From contig OY970235.1 in assembly GCA_963714145.1 (NCBI GenBank), positions 4,774,001 to 4,838,000 on the forward strand: a stretch of 64,000 nucleotides of DNA, in the 5' to 3' direction. Source of the DNA: JBBWZH01 sp035544115. GTDB lineage: Bacteria > Actinomycetota > Actinomycetes > Mycobacteriales > CADCTP01. The translations under genes and the position numbers were made by a program. Each line of letters begins with the position of its first letter. Within the stretch, counting starts at the first letter, position 1. This document shows positions 7,966 to 16,017 of this stretch, piece by piece. A model generated the notes under the pieces. That model ran no database searches. It was given only the letters and a program-made list of their open reading frames with translations, and was not told where the DNA came from.

Positions 7966-8427
7966 TCAGGCCTGTCGCCGCAAATGCTCGGCACGGTGAA
8001 TCGGTCTGCTCAGCGGGCTGCTTCCCGACACACGCAGCTGGGCGTTGCCCGACGACGCTGTACGGAGCAGCTCCTTGATGAAGACCGTGGCGTCGTGGAG
8101 CACCTTCCGCAGATGCTCACCCATATCCGTCCGGTGGATCAGATGTTCGTGCTCGGCCCGCTTCTGACGTCCCCGTACATACTCCTGAAAGCTATCGACC
8201 GCGTCGCGTATTCGCTGGGAGTGCTGGGCCAGCGCACGGCCGGTCTCCTTGCTGGATAGCCGGATCGCTCGATCGATGTCGTCGTCGAGCGCCGCAACGT
8301 CGCGGGCGAACCTCTTGATCCGCCGCTCCAGCTGGCTGAGCACCCGGCACTCCTGCTCGAGCCGCGCCAGCGAGTCGGCGATGGCGTGCAGGATCGGTCG
8401 GATCTGGCCGCCGCTACCGGACGGCAC
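7966..8427 (-). CDS. Coiled-coil protein of unknown function, third gene of kinase/DUF4062 cassette
   Basis: A 153-residue, largely helical protein with heptad-like spacing (LARLEQECRVLSQLERRI) rich in Arg, Glu and Ala and without membrane segments. I recognise no domain. GTG 8427 has GGAG upstream and lies 15 bases after the stop of the kinase gene, so it is most likely the last gene of the three-gene minus-strand operon 11119-7966. Its size and helical nature would suit an adaptor or regulatory subunit of the kinase; this is inference. Confidence 0.7.
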   Translation of the reverse strand: MPSGSGGQIRPILHAIADSLARLEQECRVLSQLERRIKRFARDVAALDDDIDRAIRLSSKETGRALAQHSQRIRDAVDSFQEYVRGRQKRAEHEHLIHRTDMGEHLRKVLHDATVFIKELLRTASSGNAQLRVSGSSPLSRPIHRAEHLRRQA

Positions 8428-8442
8428 AGCGACGGCTCCAGG

Positions 8443-10044
8443 TCACTCCAAGCTATCCAGCAGCCAGGAACGCAGTCTGGTCGCGTGTTCGGCGGCCGAA
8501 CGGAGCTGTGTCGGGCTGGCGGCCGGGGTGAGTACCTCCACGATCGTGACCTCGAGGTCCTCTAGCAGATCCGCGATGTCCGTCCCGGCAAGGTCTGGGT
8601 GGTCGCGGTGAGCGGTCATGACGACCCGCAGCCGCTCCGTCCGGGCCGCCAGGATCCGCCAGTCGACGGTGCCGAAGTTCACCCTGGACAGTTCGTGCCG
8701 GAGTTCCGCCCAGCTGTCCGCCGGGTGCCGCGGCGGCGGCCACTGCGGCGTCGGCTGTTCCGATCGGCGGAACGGGAGGACGTCGGCGCCGGCCATTTGC
8801 GCAGAAGCCGCGGACATCGGGGTGGCCGGGGCGGTCGTCCGGGCTTGTCGCTGAAATTGCGCCCACTGCTCGGTGTGTATCAGGTAGGCCCGGGCCGCCA
8901 CCGCGGCCAGGTCGAAGAACCATCCGCGGAGGTCCTCGACCGCGGCGCCGTCAGTGCGGAACCGGCGGCCGGCGAACAGCAACCCGCAACCGGCCAGCGC
9001 CAGCAACTGCTGCCCGGTCCAGTCGGCGCCCCAGCCGTCCTCTTCCAGCCGCGGTGGCCTGCATTCTCGGATCGCTCGACTGACCTCGTGGTAGGCGACC
9101 ATGCTGTCCGGGACCTTCGTAGGGTCGGTGGGCACGATTGCCTCGATGAGAGTGCGGCCGGTTGGCGATGCGGGGCGTATCCCGGAACGCAGCCATTCGA
9201 GGGCGACGGACAACAGTAGGTGCATCGGGTCTCGGGCTAGCGGCGCCGCCGCCGCGTACCCGCCGAGATCGATCAGCCGGTACTGGTTCGGGTCCGCCGG
9301 TTCGATGGGCAGGTACACGTTGCGTACCTGGAGATCACCATGACACTTGCCGTGGAAGACGTGGACGGAACCGTCGGTTAGACCGGGCTGCACCGCGAGC
9401 GCAACCGGGTTCGCCAGTGGATCCGGGCGGTCGACGACCGGCGCGTCCAGGGCGATTCCTTGCCGGTCCATCCAGGCCCGCAGCGGCGCGCCGCTGCTTA
9501 GCCGCTCGTCCAGCCAACCAGCACCGAACAGGGAACGTAGGTAGTCGCTGGCGGTGCGGTCGGTCGCCGGTGGGACGGGTGGTTGCACGTACCACTCGAG
9601 GAGGACCGAACTGACGACCGTTCGCAATGTCTCGGCCGCGCTGCCATCGCCCGACCGTAGCGCCTGCTGGAGCGGTCGGAAGCGCACGAGGTCACCGCCC
9701 GCTATGCGGAGCACGGCGAGCCAGGGACCATCCGGGTCGGGGCCTAGCGGTCCGTCGTCGACGAGCTTCACAAGGTGACGGTCGGCGTACTCACCGGCTC
9801 CGCGCACCGCGTCCTTCCACCGTCGGACCTCGGCCGGACCTGCCAAGAAGAACTTGATGACAACTTGGTCGTCTCGGTTGGCTCCGGTGCGGGTCACCAA
9901 TGCTACTTCGGCGCCGCTCAGCCCGTCGTCGAACCAACGCCGCAGTCCGAGGTCCCAGTCCTGGCCTTCCAGCCAGCGGTCCAGTGCAGCGACGACGGGC
10001 TGCTGCAGCCGGGCCCACTCCGGATTCCGGATGCGCCGTCCCAC
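8443..10044 (-). CDS. APH-like kinase-domain protein (possible conflict-system kinase)
   Basis: The 533-residue product has a protein-kinase/aminoglycoside-phosphotransferase-like fold in its first 330 residues. A putative ATP-binding lysine sits in VVIKFF, the catalytic loop is HGDLQVRNVYLP (HxD..N) and the metal-binding motif is LIDLGG. A Pro/Ala-rich hinge then leads to a helical C-terminal region of about 100 residues. It is too large for a drug-resistance APH and sits in an operon with a DUF4062 protein. Similar large APH-like kinases are found in predicted NTP-dependent conflict systems of multicellular bacteria (recalled, not checked). The start GTG 10044 has GGGGGTGA upstream. Confidence 0.75.
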   Translation of the reverse strand: MGRRIRNPEWARLQQPVVAALDRWLEGQDWDLGLRRWFDDGLSGAEVALVTRTGANRDDQVVIKFFLAGPAEVRRWKDAVRGAGEYADRHLVKLVDDGPLGPDPDGPWLAVLRIAGGDLVRFRPLQQALRSGDGSAAETLRTVVSSVLLEWYVQPPVPPATDRTASDYLRSLFGAGWLDERLSSGAPLRAWMDRQGIALDAPVVDRPDPLANPVALAVQPGLTDGSVHVFHGKCHGDLQVRNVYLPIEPADPNQYRLIDLGGYAAAAPLARDPMHLLLSVALEWLRSGIRPASPTGRTLIEAIVPTDPTKVPDSMVAYHEVSRAIRECRPPRLEEDGWGADWTGQQLLALAGCGLLFAGRRFRTDGAAVEDLRGWFFDLAAVAARAYLIHTEQWAQFQRQARTTAPATPMSAASAQMAGADVLPFRRSEQPTPQWPPPRHPADSWAELRHELSRVNFGTVDWRILAARTERLRVVMTAHRDHPDLAGTDIADLLEDLEVTIVEVLTPAASPTQLRSAAEHATRLRSWLLDSLE

Positions 10045-10078
10045 GTTGTCACCCCCAGATCCAGGAAGCCTGACGGCC

Positions 10079-11119
10079 CTATAGTTCGACGGGTCTGGAT
10101 TCGTTCCAGAGCCGCTCGAATTGATCGGAGTAGAACGCCAACGCCGAGCCGCCGCGGGCGGCGGCGAGCTCGACCACCCACTTTTCGTTGGCCGGAGTCG
10201 TGAGATCCGGCGTGTAGGTTCCTATCCAGCCAATGGCGCTCGAGGTGCCGGCGTCGAAGCAGAAGATCGTTGCGGGCGGCACCCAATCGATCTCAGCCAG
10301 CTGCAAAGCACCCGCTGAGTTCTCCCGGGCTACGTCCGCGCTAATGCGGTGGGCGCGGTTAGCAGCCTCGTGCAGGTGGTTATCGATGCCCGGGTAGCGG
10401 CGGGAAAGCAACGCGGCAGCGGCACCGCCTCGCTGTACCACGAGGACCCGGATGTGACACCCTGCCGACAGGTACCGTCGCAGCGTCCCGCGGTCCCGAA
10501 GCAACCCGATCGCGGACAGGGCAAGCACGTCAAGCGTGGCCGGGCGGTCCCGGTCCTGGGTGAAGTCACGGCGCCGCTCACGCAGCTGGAAGTACGGCAC
10601 GACGAGTTCCGGGTGTTCGGATCCCCGAACCGTCGGGAAACGGCGCAGCAGCTCGTCCGGCAAGTGCTGAGCCAGCACCCTGCCCAACTCCAGGACGCCG
10701 TCGAACCGGAAGACGAGGTGCTGGGCGCGGGCGTGCGCGCGCAGCTCGTTCAGCCGCTTGAGTTTCGCCGGGTCGCTCTCGATGTCCACCGAGTTGATCG
10801 GGCCGGACTTCTCCAGCAGGAAGACCGGTTTGGCGAGCTTGTGGGCCAGCCGGTACTCCCGTTCGGTGTACGACATGCGCCCACCAGGCGGCACTGACCC
10901 GTACCGGTGCCCGAGCAGGCCGAGGTACGCATCCGACTCCCGGAGCAGCGCCAACGACCGGTCCAGCGGAGTAGCCGGCGAGAACCCGAAGTCTTCCATT
11001 GTCACCAAGTCGATGTCCAAGCCGGCGGTGAAGCGGAGCCGGCGGAACACCTCGATCACTTCCAGCCGCTCGGCCCGCAGGTCGGAGAAGGTCGAACTCA
11101 GGAAGACCCGGATGCTCAC
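10079..11119 (-). CDS. DUF4062 protein with PLD-like C-terminal domain
   Basis: The N-terminal about 150 residues (RVFLSSTFSDLRAERLEV, DAYLGLLGHRYG, SYTEREYRLA) are a clear DUF4062 domain, a TIR-like Rossmannoid module usually placed at the N-terminus of NACHT/STAND proteins. Here no ATPase follows. The C-terminal about 160 residues (GLLRDRGTLRRYLSAG..IRVLVVQ and a final FYSDQFERLWNES) resemble the PLD-like regulatory domains seen in some XRE-type regulators (tentative). GTG 11119 has GAGG nine bases upstream; TTG 11125 is an alternative. It is first in the operon with the kinase and coiled-coil genes. Confidence 0.8.
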   Translation of the reverse strand: MSIRVFLSSTFSDLRAERLEVIEVFRRLRFTAGLDIDLVTMEDFGFSPATPLDRSLALLRESDAYLGLLGHRYGSVPPGGRMSYTEREYRLAHKLAKPVFLLEKSGPINSVDIESDPAKLKRLNELRAHARAQHLVFRFDGVLELGRVLAQHLPDELLRRFPTVRGSEHPELVVPYFQLRERRRDFTQDRDRPATLDVLALSAIGLLRDRGTLRRYLSAGCHIRVLVVQRGGAAAALLSRRYPGIDNHLHEAANRAHRISADVARENSAGALQLAEIDWVPPATIFCFDAGTSSAIGWIGTYTPDLTTPANEKWVVELAAARGGSALAFYSDQFERLWNESRPVEL

Positions 11120-11143
11120 GCACAACTACCTCACGGAGATGGT

Positions 11144-11160
11144 CTCACCGCCCCGGTGAG
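11144..11160. promoter_or_regulatory. Inverted repeat in divergent promoter region
   Basis: CTCACCG-CCC-CGGTGAG, a perfect 7-bp inverted repeat, lies between the DUF4062 gene (minus) and the P-loop kinase gene (plus). Its position just upstream of the DUF4062 start suits an operator controlling one or both genes. Confidence 0.45.
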
Positions 11161-11220
11161 CAGGATACACTACCACAACCCTGATCACCCGAATTCCAGC
11201 CGGTTCGACGGAGGGTGTGC

Positions 11221-11796
11221 GTGAAGGTGTTCATGCTGGGCCTTAGCCGGACGGGTAAGACGCCGGTGGCGGAGGCGATAGCGGCTGAACTCGGCTACGA
11301 ATTGCTGCCGGCCGGGGGCTGGGCTAAACATTCGTTCACCACGAAATGCAGCACAATGGACGAGTACGTCCGGCGCCTCACGCGCCACTCCGTGGAAAAA
11401 CTGCAGACCAATTTCACGGCCGGCCTGGACCACCTCCGGGCACTACTGCTGCCCACTGGATCCTATGTCATAGACGGTGAACGCAACCCGTATGACTTCA
11501 TCCACCTGTTCGATCCGGCTACGGACTTCGCCATCGTTCTCTCCCAGGCCGTGCACACGGTCGCCGCAACGGGCTTTGAACTCGGGGTCGAAGTCATCGG
11601 CGGCTATCTCGACTGGCTGCACCGCAACCGCTTCATTGCGCCAGGACAGTACCGGAGCTACCAGTTCGAGGACCTGTACGCCCGTAACTGCCCGCAAACC
11701 CCGCAGCAGAGCCTGGAGGCCAACATCCACCGCATCGTCGACCAACTTCGGCGCGACCTGGCGCTCGATGAGCGGCCGACCGCCCCACCGGCATAG
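11221..11796 (+). CDS. P-loop kinase-like protein
   Basis: The 191-residue product has an N-terminal Walker A GLSRTGKT in an adenylate/shikimate-kinase-like context (MKVFMLGLSRTGKTPVAEAIAAELG). A hydrophobic beta-strand (GSYVIDGERNP) could hold the Walker B acid, and there are several later Tyr/Phe-rich helices. GTG 11221 is chosen because GGAGG lies six bases upstream; GTG 11215 is a less well placed alternative. It diverges from the DUF4062-kinase operon across about 100 bases and probably belongs to the same functional module. The substrate cannot be read from the sequence. Codon use is slightly less GC-rich than in flanking genes. Confidence 0.75.
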   Translation: MKVFMLGLSRTGKTPVAEAIAAELGYELLPAGGWAKHSFTTKCSTMDEYVRRLTRHSVEKLQTNFTAGLDHLRALLLPTGSYVIDGERNPYDFIHLFDPATDFAIVLSQAVHTVAATGFELGVEVIGGYLDWLHRNRFIAPGQYRSYQFEDLYARNCPQTPQQSLEANIHRIVDQLRRDLALDERPTAPPA

Positions 11797-11880
11797 TCAC
11801 CCGCGGCGGCTCCTGCCGTTGACCGTTCGTACCACGCGGATGTCCATATCGGCGTCCTGTTCGTCGTCGAGGTCGAGCAT
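11797..11880 (-). CDS. Possible 27-aa small ORF with FxLD-like core
   Basis: ATG 11880 is preceded by CAGGTGAA. The peptide begins MLDLDDEQDADMDIRVV and ends GRSRRG. The acidic run leading into D-[LM]-D-I-R-V-V resembles the leader of FxLD-type lanthipeptide precursors, but there is no Cys/Thr-rich core and no modifying enzyme nearby. It may be a truncated precursor or a chance ORF. Confidence 0.25.
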   Translation of the reverse strand: MLDLDDEQDADMDIRVVRTVNGRSRRG

Positions 11881-12105
11881 CGTTCACCTGGCCGGGACCA
11901 CCGCCCACCCGACCAGAGACTGGGCCACGGCCTGCGGCGCGGTAGCGTTTCGGCGACCTGACACTGCGCCAGTTCGTGGTTGTCCCCGCGGGCCGCTGGC
12001 GACACCGCGGCCGTTTGTCCCGGAGTGGCCGGGGTAGGGCTCATTCACACCAGACAGTGTCGGAGTGGAGCCGGCCTCCGACCCGCCACGCTCCGAGGAG
12101 TGGAC

Positions 12106-12600
12106 ATGCTGGAAGCTCCCGCCATGACACAACAAGGTCGGGCCGAGCGACGCTGGCCGCGGGTCGCCGGAGCGCTGCTGCTGATCGCGGCAGCCATCAT
12201 CCACTTCGCCGACCTCGGCGGGGTCGGCATCCGGTACCTGTTCGTCGGGTTCGTGCTGTCCGGGATCGGTACGGCGGTTGGCGCGGCCCTGCTCATGTAC
12301 CGCGCCCCCCGCACCGGCTGGTTCATCGGCGGCGGCACCGCGGGCCTGACAGCGCTCGGCCTCGTGCTCAGCAAGACCGTCGGGCTGCCTCATCTCGAGT
12401 CCGAGGTGGGGAAGTGGACGAAGCCACCGGAAGGTCTCGTGTCCGCGGTGCTGGAGGCGGTCGCGCTGCTGCTCGCGGCGTGGGCGCTCACCGACGGCTT
12501 CGGCCTCCGCCCTGCGGCCGCGGAGATCAGGGCGCTCGCACCGGGCGCGGCCGGACGTCAGCCGGGTGGACCAGACCAGCGGAGCTCCGGCCGCCCATAA
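12106..12600 (+). CDS. Four-helix integral membrane protein of unknown function
   Basis: About 164 residues with four hydrophobic segments (ALLLIAAAIIHFADL, LFVGFVLSGIGTAVGAALL, FIGGGTAGLTALGLVL, AVLEAVALLLAAWAL). GAGGAG five bases before ATG 12106 decides the start; a longer in-frame extension to 11980 is shadow-like. It resembles small actinobacterial membrane proteins without assigned function. It stands alone, and the C-terminal Gly/Pro tail reaches the degenerate Sel1 region that follows on the other strand. Confidence 0.7.
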   Translation: MLEAPAMTQQGRAERRWPRVAGALLLIAAAIIHFADLGGVGIRYLFVGFVLSGIGTAVGAALLMYRAPRTGWFIGGGTAGLTALGLVLSKTVGLPHLESEVGKWTKPPEGLVSAVLEAVALLLAAWALTDGFGLRPAAAEIRALAPGAAGRQPGGPDQRSSGRP

Positions 12601-13382
12601 CAGCAGGTGTGTCGCGAGTGGACCGACTGTAGGGCCGTCGTGCGGTTGGTGTTCTCGAGGAACACGCCGAGGCGGTACCTGGCCTTGGTGTGGCCGCACG
12701 CGGCGGCGGTGCGGAACCAGCCTTCTGCTTCGAGGACGCGCTGCTGGTCCCAGAGCAGGACGGCCAGGCCGCACATGGCGACGGGTCGGCGGTCGCTGCG
12801 GCAGCCCGGTACCACTGCTCAGCCTCGGCGTCCGTCCCGATCCGTGTGAGCAGTTCGGCCAGCAGCCGCATGGCGGGTGGGTAGCCGGCTTGGGCGGCCT
12901 GCCGGTACCAGTCCTCGGCGTCGGCCGGCTGCCCGGCAGCGACCAGTCGGACGCCGAGCCTGGTCATCGCGGCCGAATCGCCGGCCAGTGCGGCGTGCCG
13001 GTACACCGCCTCGGCGATCACCGGCCGGCCCGCCTACCCGCAGGAAACCGGCTGGCAGCGCCGGCTCCGGCGCGACCTGGCCGATCCCCGGCCGCCGGGT
13101 GGCCAGCCCCCACCAGAAAATGCCCGCCGGAATCAGCCAGATGATGCACACCGCGGTCCACAGCCGCAACCATGGCCACAGCGATCGCCATCTCGATAGT
13201 CCATGGCTCGGCGGCCACCCCTTGATGACCACCATGAAGAACAGGCCCAGCACGGCGCCCACCAAGCTGACCAGGACGCTCCGTCGCCACAGGCGCAGCA
13301 GCAGGTTCAGACCACTCCGACGCCACACACCGCATCGACGATGCGACACCAGCGCCGGTTCCACCCAGCGGGACGACGGCAT
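12600..13382 (-). pseudogene. Frameshifted membrane-anchored Sel1/TPR-repeat protein
   Basis: Three pieces in different minus-strand frames read as one ancestral protein. First come two transmembrane segments (LVSLVGAVLGLFFMVVI and LWTAVCIIWLIPAGIFWWGL) from about 13382. Next come Sel1-like repeats (VYRHAALAGDSAAMTRLG, WYRQAAQAGYPPAMRLL) from 13021. Last are further repeats (GWFRTAAACGHTKARYRLG) after about 12780. At least two indels, near 13030 and 12780, separate them. The 5' end abuts a duplicated segment shared with 52.5 kb, and decay may have followed that insertion. Confidence 0.7.
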
Positions 13383-13833
13383 GTGCGGCGGTGCGGAGGC
13401 CGGACCATGCGCGCCTCCACACCTCGACGAACCGGTCGACGGAGGGTGGCGCGGTTCGCCGCCACCCGGATCACGCCAGATCATCGCAAGGTTTCCGTCC
13501 GGTGCAGACACCTACGGTCGCCCGGCCACGCCAACTCCGATGCGGGAGGCAGCCATGGAATCGTCCAATGTGGACCCGTCACGCCGGCAGGTGCCGAACT
13601 GAGCGGGGCCGCGCTCGGCCTGGCCGGCGCCGCCGCGACCCGGCTGCACCTGGTCGGCAGGTGCCCGCGGGTGGACATCACCGGCGCCGGCAACGAGGTC
13701 ACCATCGACCTGGCCGGGACGATCTCGGTCACCGGCACCCGGGACAAGGTCACCTGGCACGACGGGCTGGACGGCCGGCAACCCAGTGTGACCACGACCG
13801 GCCTGCTGAGCACCGTCAACCACGGCTGAGCCG
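13365..13833 (+). pseudogene. Chimeric pseudogene: Tat-peptidase 5' end fused to DUF3060 3' end
   Basis: The left part (about 13365-13640) nearly matches 52485-52765, that is the promoter, ATG and Tat signal of the gene at 52681. The right part (13628-13833) nearly matches 7646-7850, the DUF3060 domain up to the stop codon. The two join within a shared GCGCCGCCGCG. The ATG at 13556 gives only MESSNVDPSRRQVPN because one A is missing relative to the parent; beyond that indel the signal peptide and DUF3060 domain are in the same frame. The ECF-like promoter (13488-13519) is intact. Confidence 0.9.
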
Positions 13834-13896
13834 GAAGGGTGCCATTTCAGGAAGAGGCGTTCGGCCGCCCGGACAGTTCGCCCGCTCCAGCGATCC

Positions 13897-13921
13897 GGTC
13901 TACGCAAATAGACCTGATAAT
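13897..13921 (+). promoter_or_regulatory. Inverted repeat next to a -10-like box
   Basis: GGTCTA-CGCAAA-TAGACC (13897-13914) is immediately followed by GATAAT, about 35 bases before the lipoprotein start at 13954. The arrangement suits an operator overlapping a promoter. No convincing -35 was found. Confidence 0.4.
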
Positions 13922-13953
13922 GACAGCGGGCGATTGTCTGGGAGGAATCGGCC

Positions 13954-14670
13954 GTGAGGAGTTCAATCAGGCCGGAGGGGTTTGCCGGCGTGGTTGTGGT
14001 CGCCGGGCTGCTGGTCGGGTCGGCGGCGTGCACGGGCGGCGGTAGGGCGACCACGGGTCCGACCGCGTCACCGTCCGTGTTCACCAGCGCCACCGTGGCC
14101 ACGGGCAGTCCCGCCAAGACCGGCGCCAGGGCGACAGCGACGCTGCCGCTTCCGGCGGAAACCGACCCATCAGTGCTGCCGGGCGACACGTCGGGGTACG
14201 ACGTGGTGTGCGGCGGCACGGGCGTCCCGGCAGCCCCGGAGTACCGCGGTCCCGGCCCGCACCCGATGACGCGGATCAACACCACGATCGGGAACCGGCC
14301 GGGCCTCGACAAGGACTACCCGCCCATCCCGTCGGCCTGGGAGACCAACGACGTCCACCTGGTGCAGCTGGTGGCCTGCGTAACGATGCGTCCAGGGGCG
14401 TTCATCCGGCGGTGCCGGTACGAAGGCAGTTTTACCGAGGAAGGGCGCCTGTTCACGCTCACCCTGTCCGGGCGGTCATACACGGTGGACATCCGCTCCG
14501 CCCGGACCGGCAAGCGGATCGGCCCCACCCGGCGGCTGCTCGCGGCGAACACCGCCTGCCCGAAGGTCCTTGCCCCATTCGTAGGCGAGTCACCCGACCC
14601 GCTGTTCAGCGACTTGAGCCCGGCGCAGGTACAGGCCCTATACGGGCGGTGGATCCTGGCGAACCGGTAG
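13954..14670 (+). CDS. Secreted lipoprotein of unknown function
   Basis: The 238-residue product has a signal peptide ending in a lipobox (VGSAAC) at about residue 26, a Thr/Ser/Ala-rich linker to residue 75, and a globular domain with four further cysteines (DVVCGG, LVACVTM, IRRCRYEG, NTACPKV) that could form two disulfides outside the cell. GTG 13954 follows GGAGGAA. I recognise no Pfam-like family. The LtrA-like gene starts ten bases after its stop, so the two may be co-transcribed. Confidence 0.8.
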   Translation: MRSSIRPEGFAGVVVVAGLLVGSAACTGGGRATTGPTASPSVFTSATVATGSPAKTGARATATLPLPAETDPSVLPGDTSGYDVVCGGTGVPAAPEYRGPGPHPMTRINTTIGNRPGLDKDYPPIPSAWETNDVHLVQLVACVTMRPGAFIRRCRYEGSFTEEGRLFTLTLSGRSYTVDIRSARTGKRIGPTRRLLAANTACPKVLAPFVGESPDPLFSDLSPAQVQALYGRWILANR

Positions 14671-14680
14671 GCTTCCGCCG

Positions 14681-15838
14681 GTGAAGCTCGCTGTCTGGCG
14701 CGAGCGCGGTGTCGACCGCGAGGTCTCGTCGCTGGAGCTGTTCTTCGATCTCGTCTACGTCTTCGCGATCGGGCAGCTCTCGCAGCACCTGGTCACGCAC
14801 GTGGATTCGCGCACGGGTGCCGAGACGGTGATCATGGCGCTCGCCGTCTTCTACGCCTGGTACATGGTCGCGTGGGGGATGAACTGGCTCGATCCCGACC
14901 CGCTGCCGGTGCGGCTGGCGCTCGTCGGGCTGATGTTCGCCAGCCTGCTCATGTCCGCCGCGATCGACGGTGCGTTCGAGGACCGCGCGTGGCTGTTCGT
15001 CACCGGCTACCTGCTCCTCCAGGTCGGGCGCTGTGCGTTTCTCATCGTCGCCCTGCGCGGCCGGCCGCAAGGCGAACACTTCGTCAACGACCTGGTCTGG
15101 GAGCTGGTCGCCGGTGTCTTCTGGGTGGCCGGTGCGGTCGCCGCCGGCGACGCGCGCTTGCTGCTGTGGGGGCTGGCGGTCGCGGTCACCTATGGCGGCG
15201 CATGGGCTCAGCACTGGCTGCCCTCGCGGGGCCGGCGCGTCGACCGCGAGAACACCGGGATCGCGGCTGGGCATCTGGTCGAGCGGTTCCGGCTGTTCTT
15301 CATCATCGTGCTGGGCGAGACCGTGCTGCGGGTCGGCAGCGCTTTCGCCGGCGAACCGTACGAGCTCGAGCGGCTGCTCGCGCTGGCGATCGGCTTCGCC
15401 GGGGCCGTCGCGCTGTGGTGGTGCTACTTCCAGCGCGCCGAGGCGCTCGGTGCCCGGGCGGCCGAGACGGCCGAGGACGCCGGCGCGGTCGCGGTGTGGG
15501 GTACCTGGGCCCTGACGCTCATCGTGCTCGCGACGATCGCGATCGCTGTCGGCGATGAGCTCGCGATCGCCCACCCCGGCGACGACGCCACGCTGGGTTT
15601 CACGGCCCTCACGTTCGGCGGACCGGCGCTGTTCCTGCTCGCCCAGCTGCTGTTCCAGCGCACGGCATTCCGGCGTACCCCGCTGTCACGTGCGCTGGGG
15701 CTCGCCGCGCTCGCGCTTCTCGCGGTGACCGCCGCACAGCTGACGCTGATCGTCGGGATCGCCGCGTCCAGCGCCGTGCTCCTCGCCGTGGCGATCAGTG
15801 ACACGGTCGGCGGCGACGTCCAGTCGGCGGGCAGCTAG
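14681..15838 (+). CDS. Low temperature requirement protein A (LtrA) family membrane protein
   Basis: A 385-residue multi-spanning membrane protein with the family opening SSLELFFDLVYVFAI and the internal HLVERFRLFFIIVLGE motif. Ten or more hydrophobic segments follow. LtrA proteins were named from a Listeria cold-growth mutant, and their biochemical role is unknown (family knowledge). Length matches the family. GTG 14681 is ten bases after the lipoprotein stop. An inverted repeat (15848-15864) follows its stop. Confidence 0.88.
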   Translation: MKLAVWRERGVDREVSSLELFFDLVYVFAIGQLSQHLVTHVDSRTGAETVIMALAVFYAWYMVAWGMNWLDPDPLPVRLALVGLMFASLLMSAAIDGAFEDRAWLFVTGYLLLQVGRCAFLIVALRGRPQGEHFVNDLVWELVAGVFWVAGAVAAGDARLLLWGLAVAVTYGGAWAQHWLPSRGRRVDRENTGIAAGHLVERFRLFFIIVLGETVLRVGSAFAGEPYELERLLALAIGFAGAVALWWCYFQRAEALGARAAETAEDAGAVAVWGTWALTLIVLATIAIAVGDELAIAHPGDDATLGFTALTFGGPALFLLAQLLFQRTAFRRTPLSRALGLAALALLAVTAAQLTLIVGIAASSAVLLAVAISDTVGGDVQSAGS

Positions 15839-15847
15839 CCAGGCGGA

Positions 15848-15864
15848 TCACCGGAATCCGGTGA
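15848..15864. promoter_or_regulatory. Near-perfect palindrome TCACCGGAATCCGGTGA
   Basis: A 17-base palindrome with a one-base centre lies between the LtrA-like gene and the epimerase gene, about 155 bases before the latter. No T-run follows, so an operator is likelier than a terminator. The regulator is unknown. Confidence 0.4.
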
Positions 15865-16017
15865 GTACTTCTCACCTGCCCGGCGGCGAACCTCAGGGGG
15901 TGGAGGTGGCGTCACGAGTGAGCAGGTGACCCTTGTGGTCGGGGCGGGCCGGAGCACGCCCCGGCTGCCGCGATCGTGCCCCTCGACGTTCCAAGACTGA
16001 CCGGAGGCTGTACGTCC

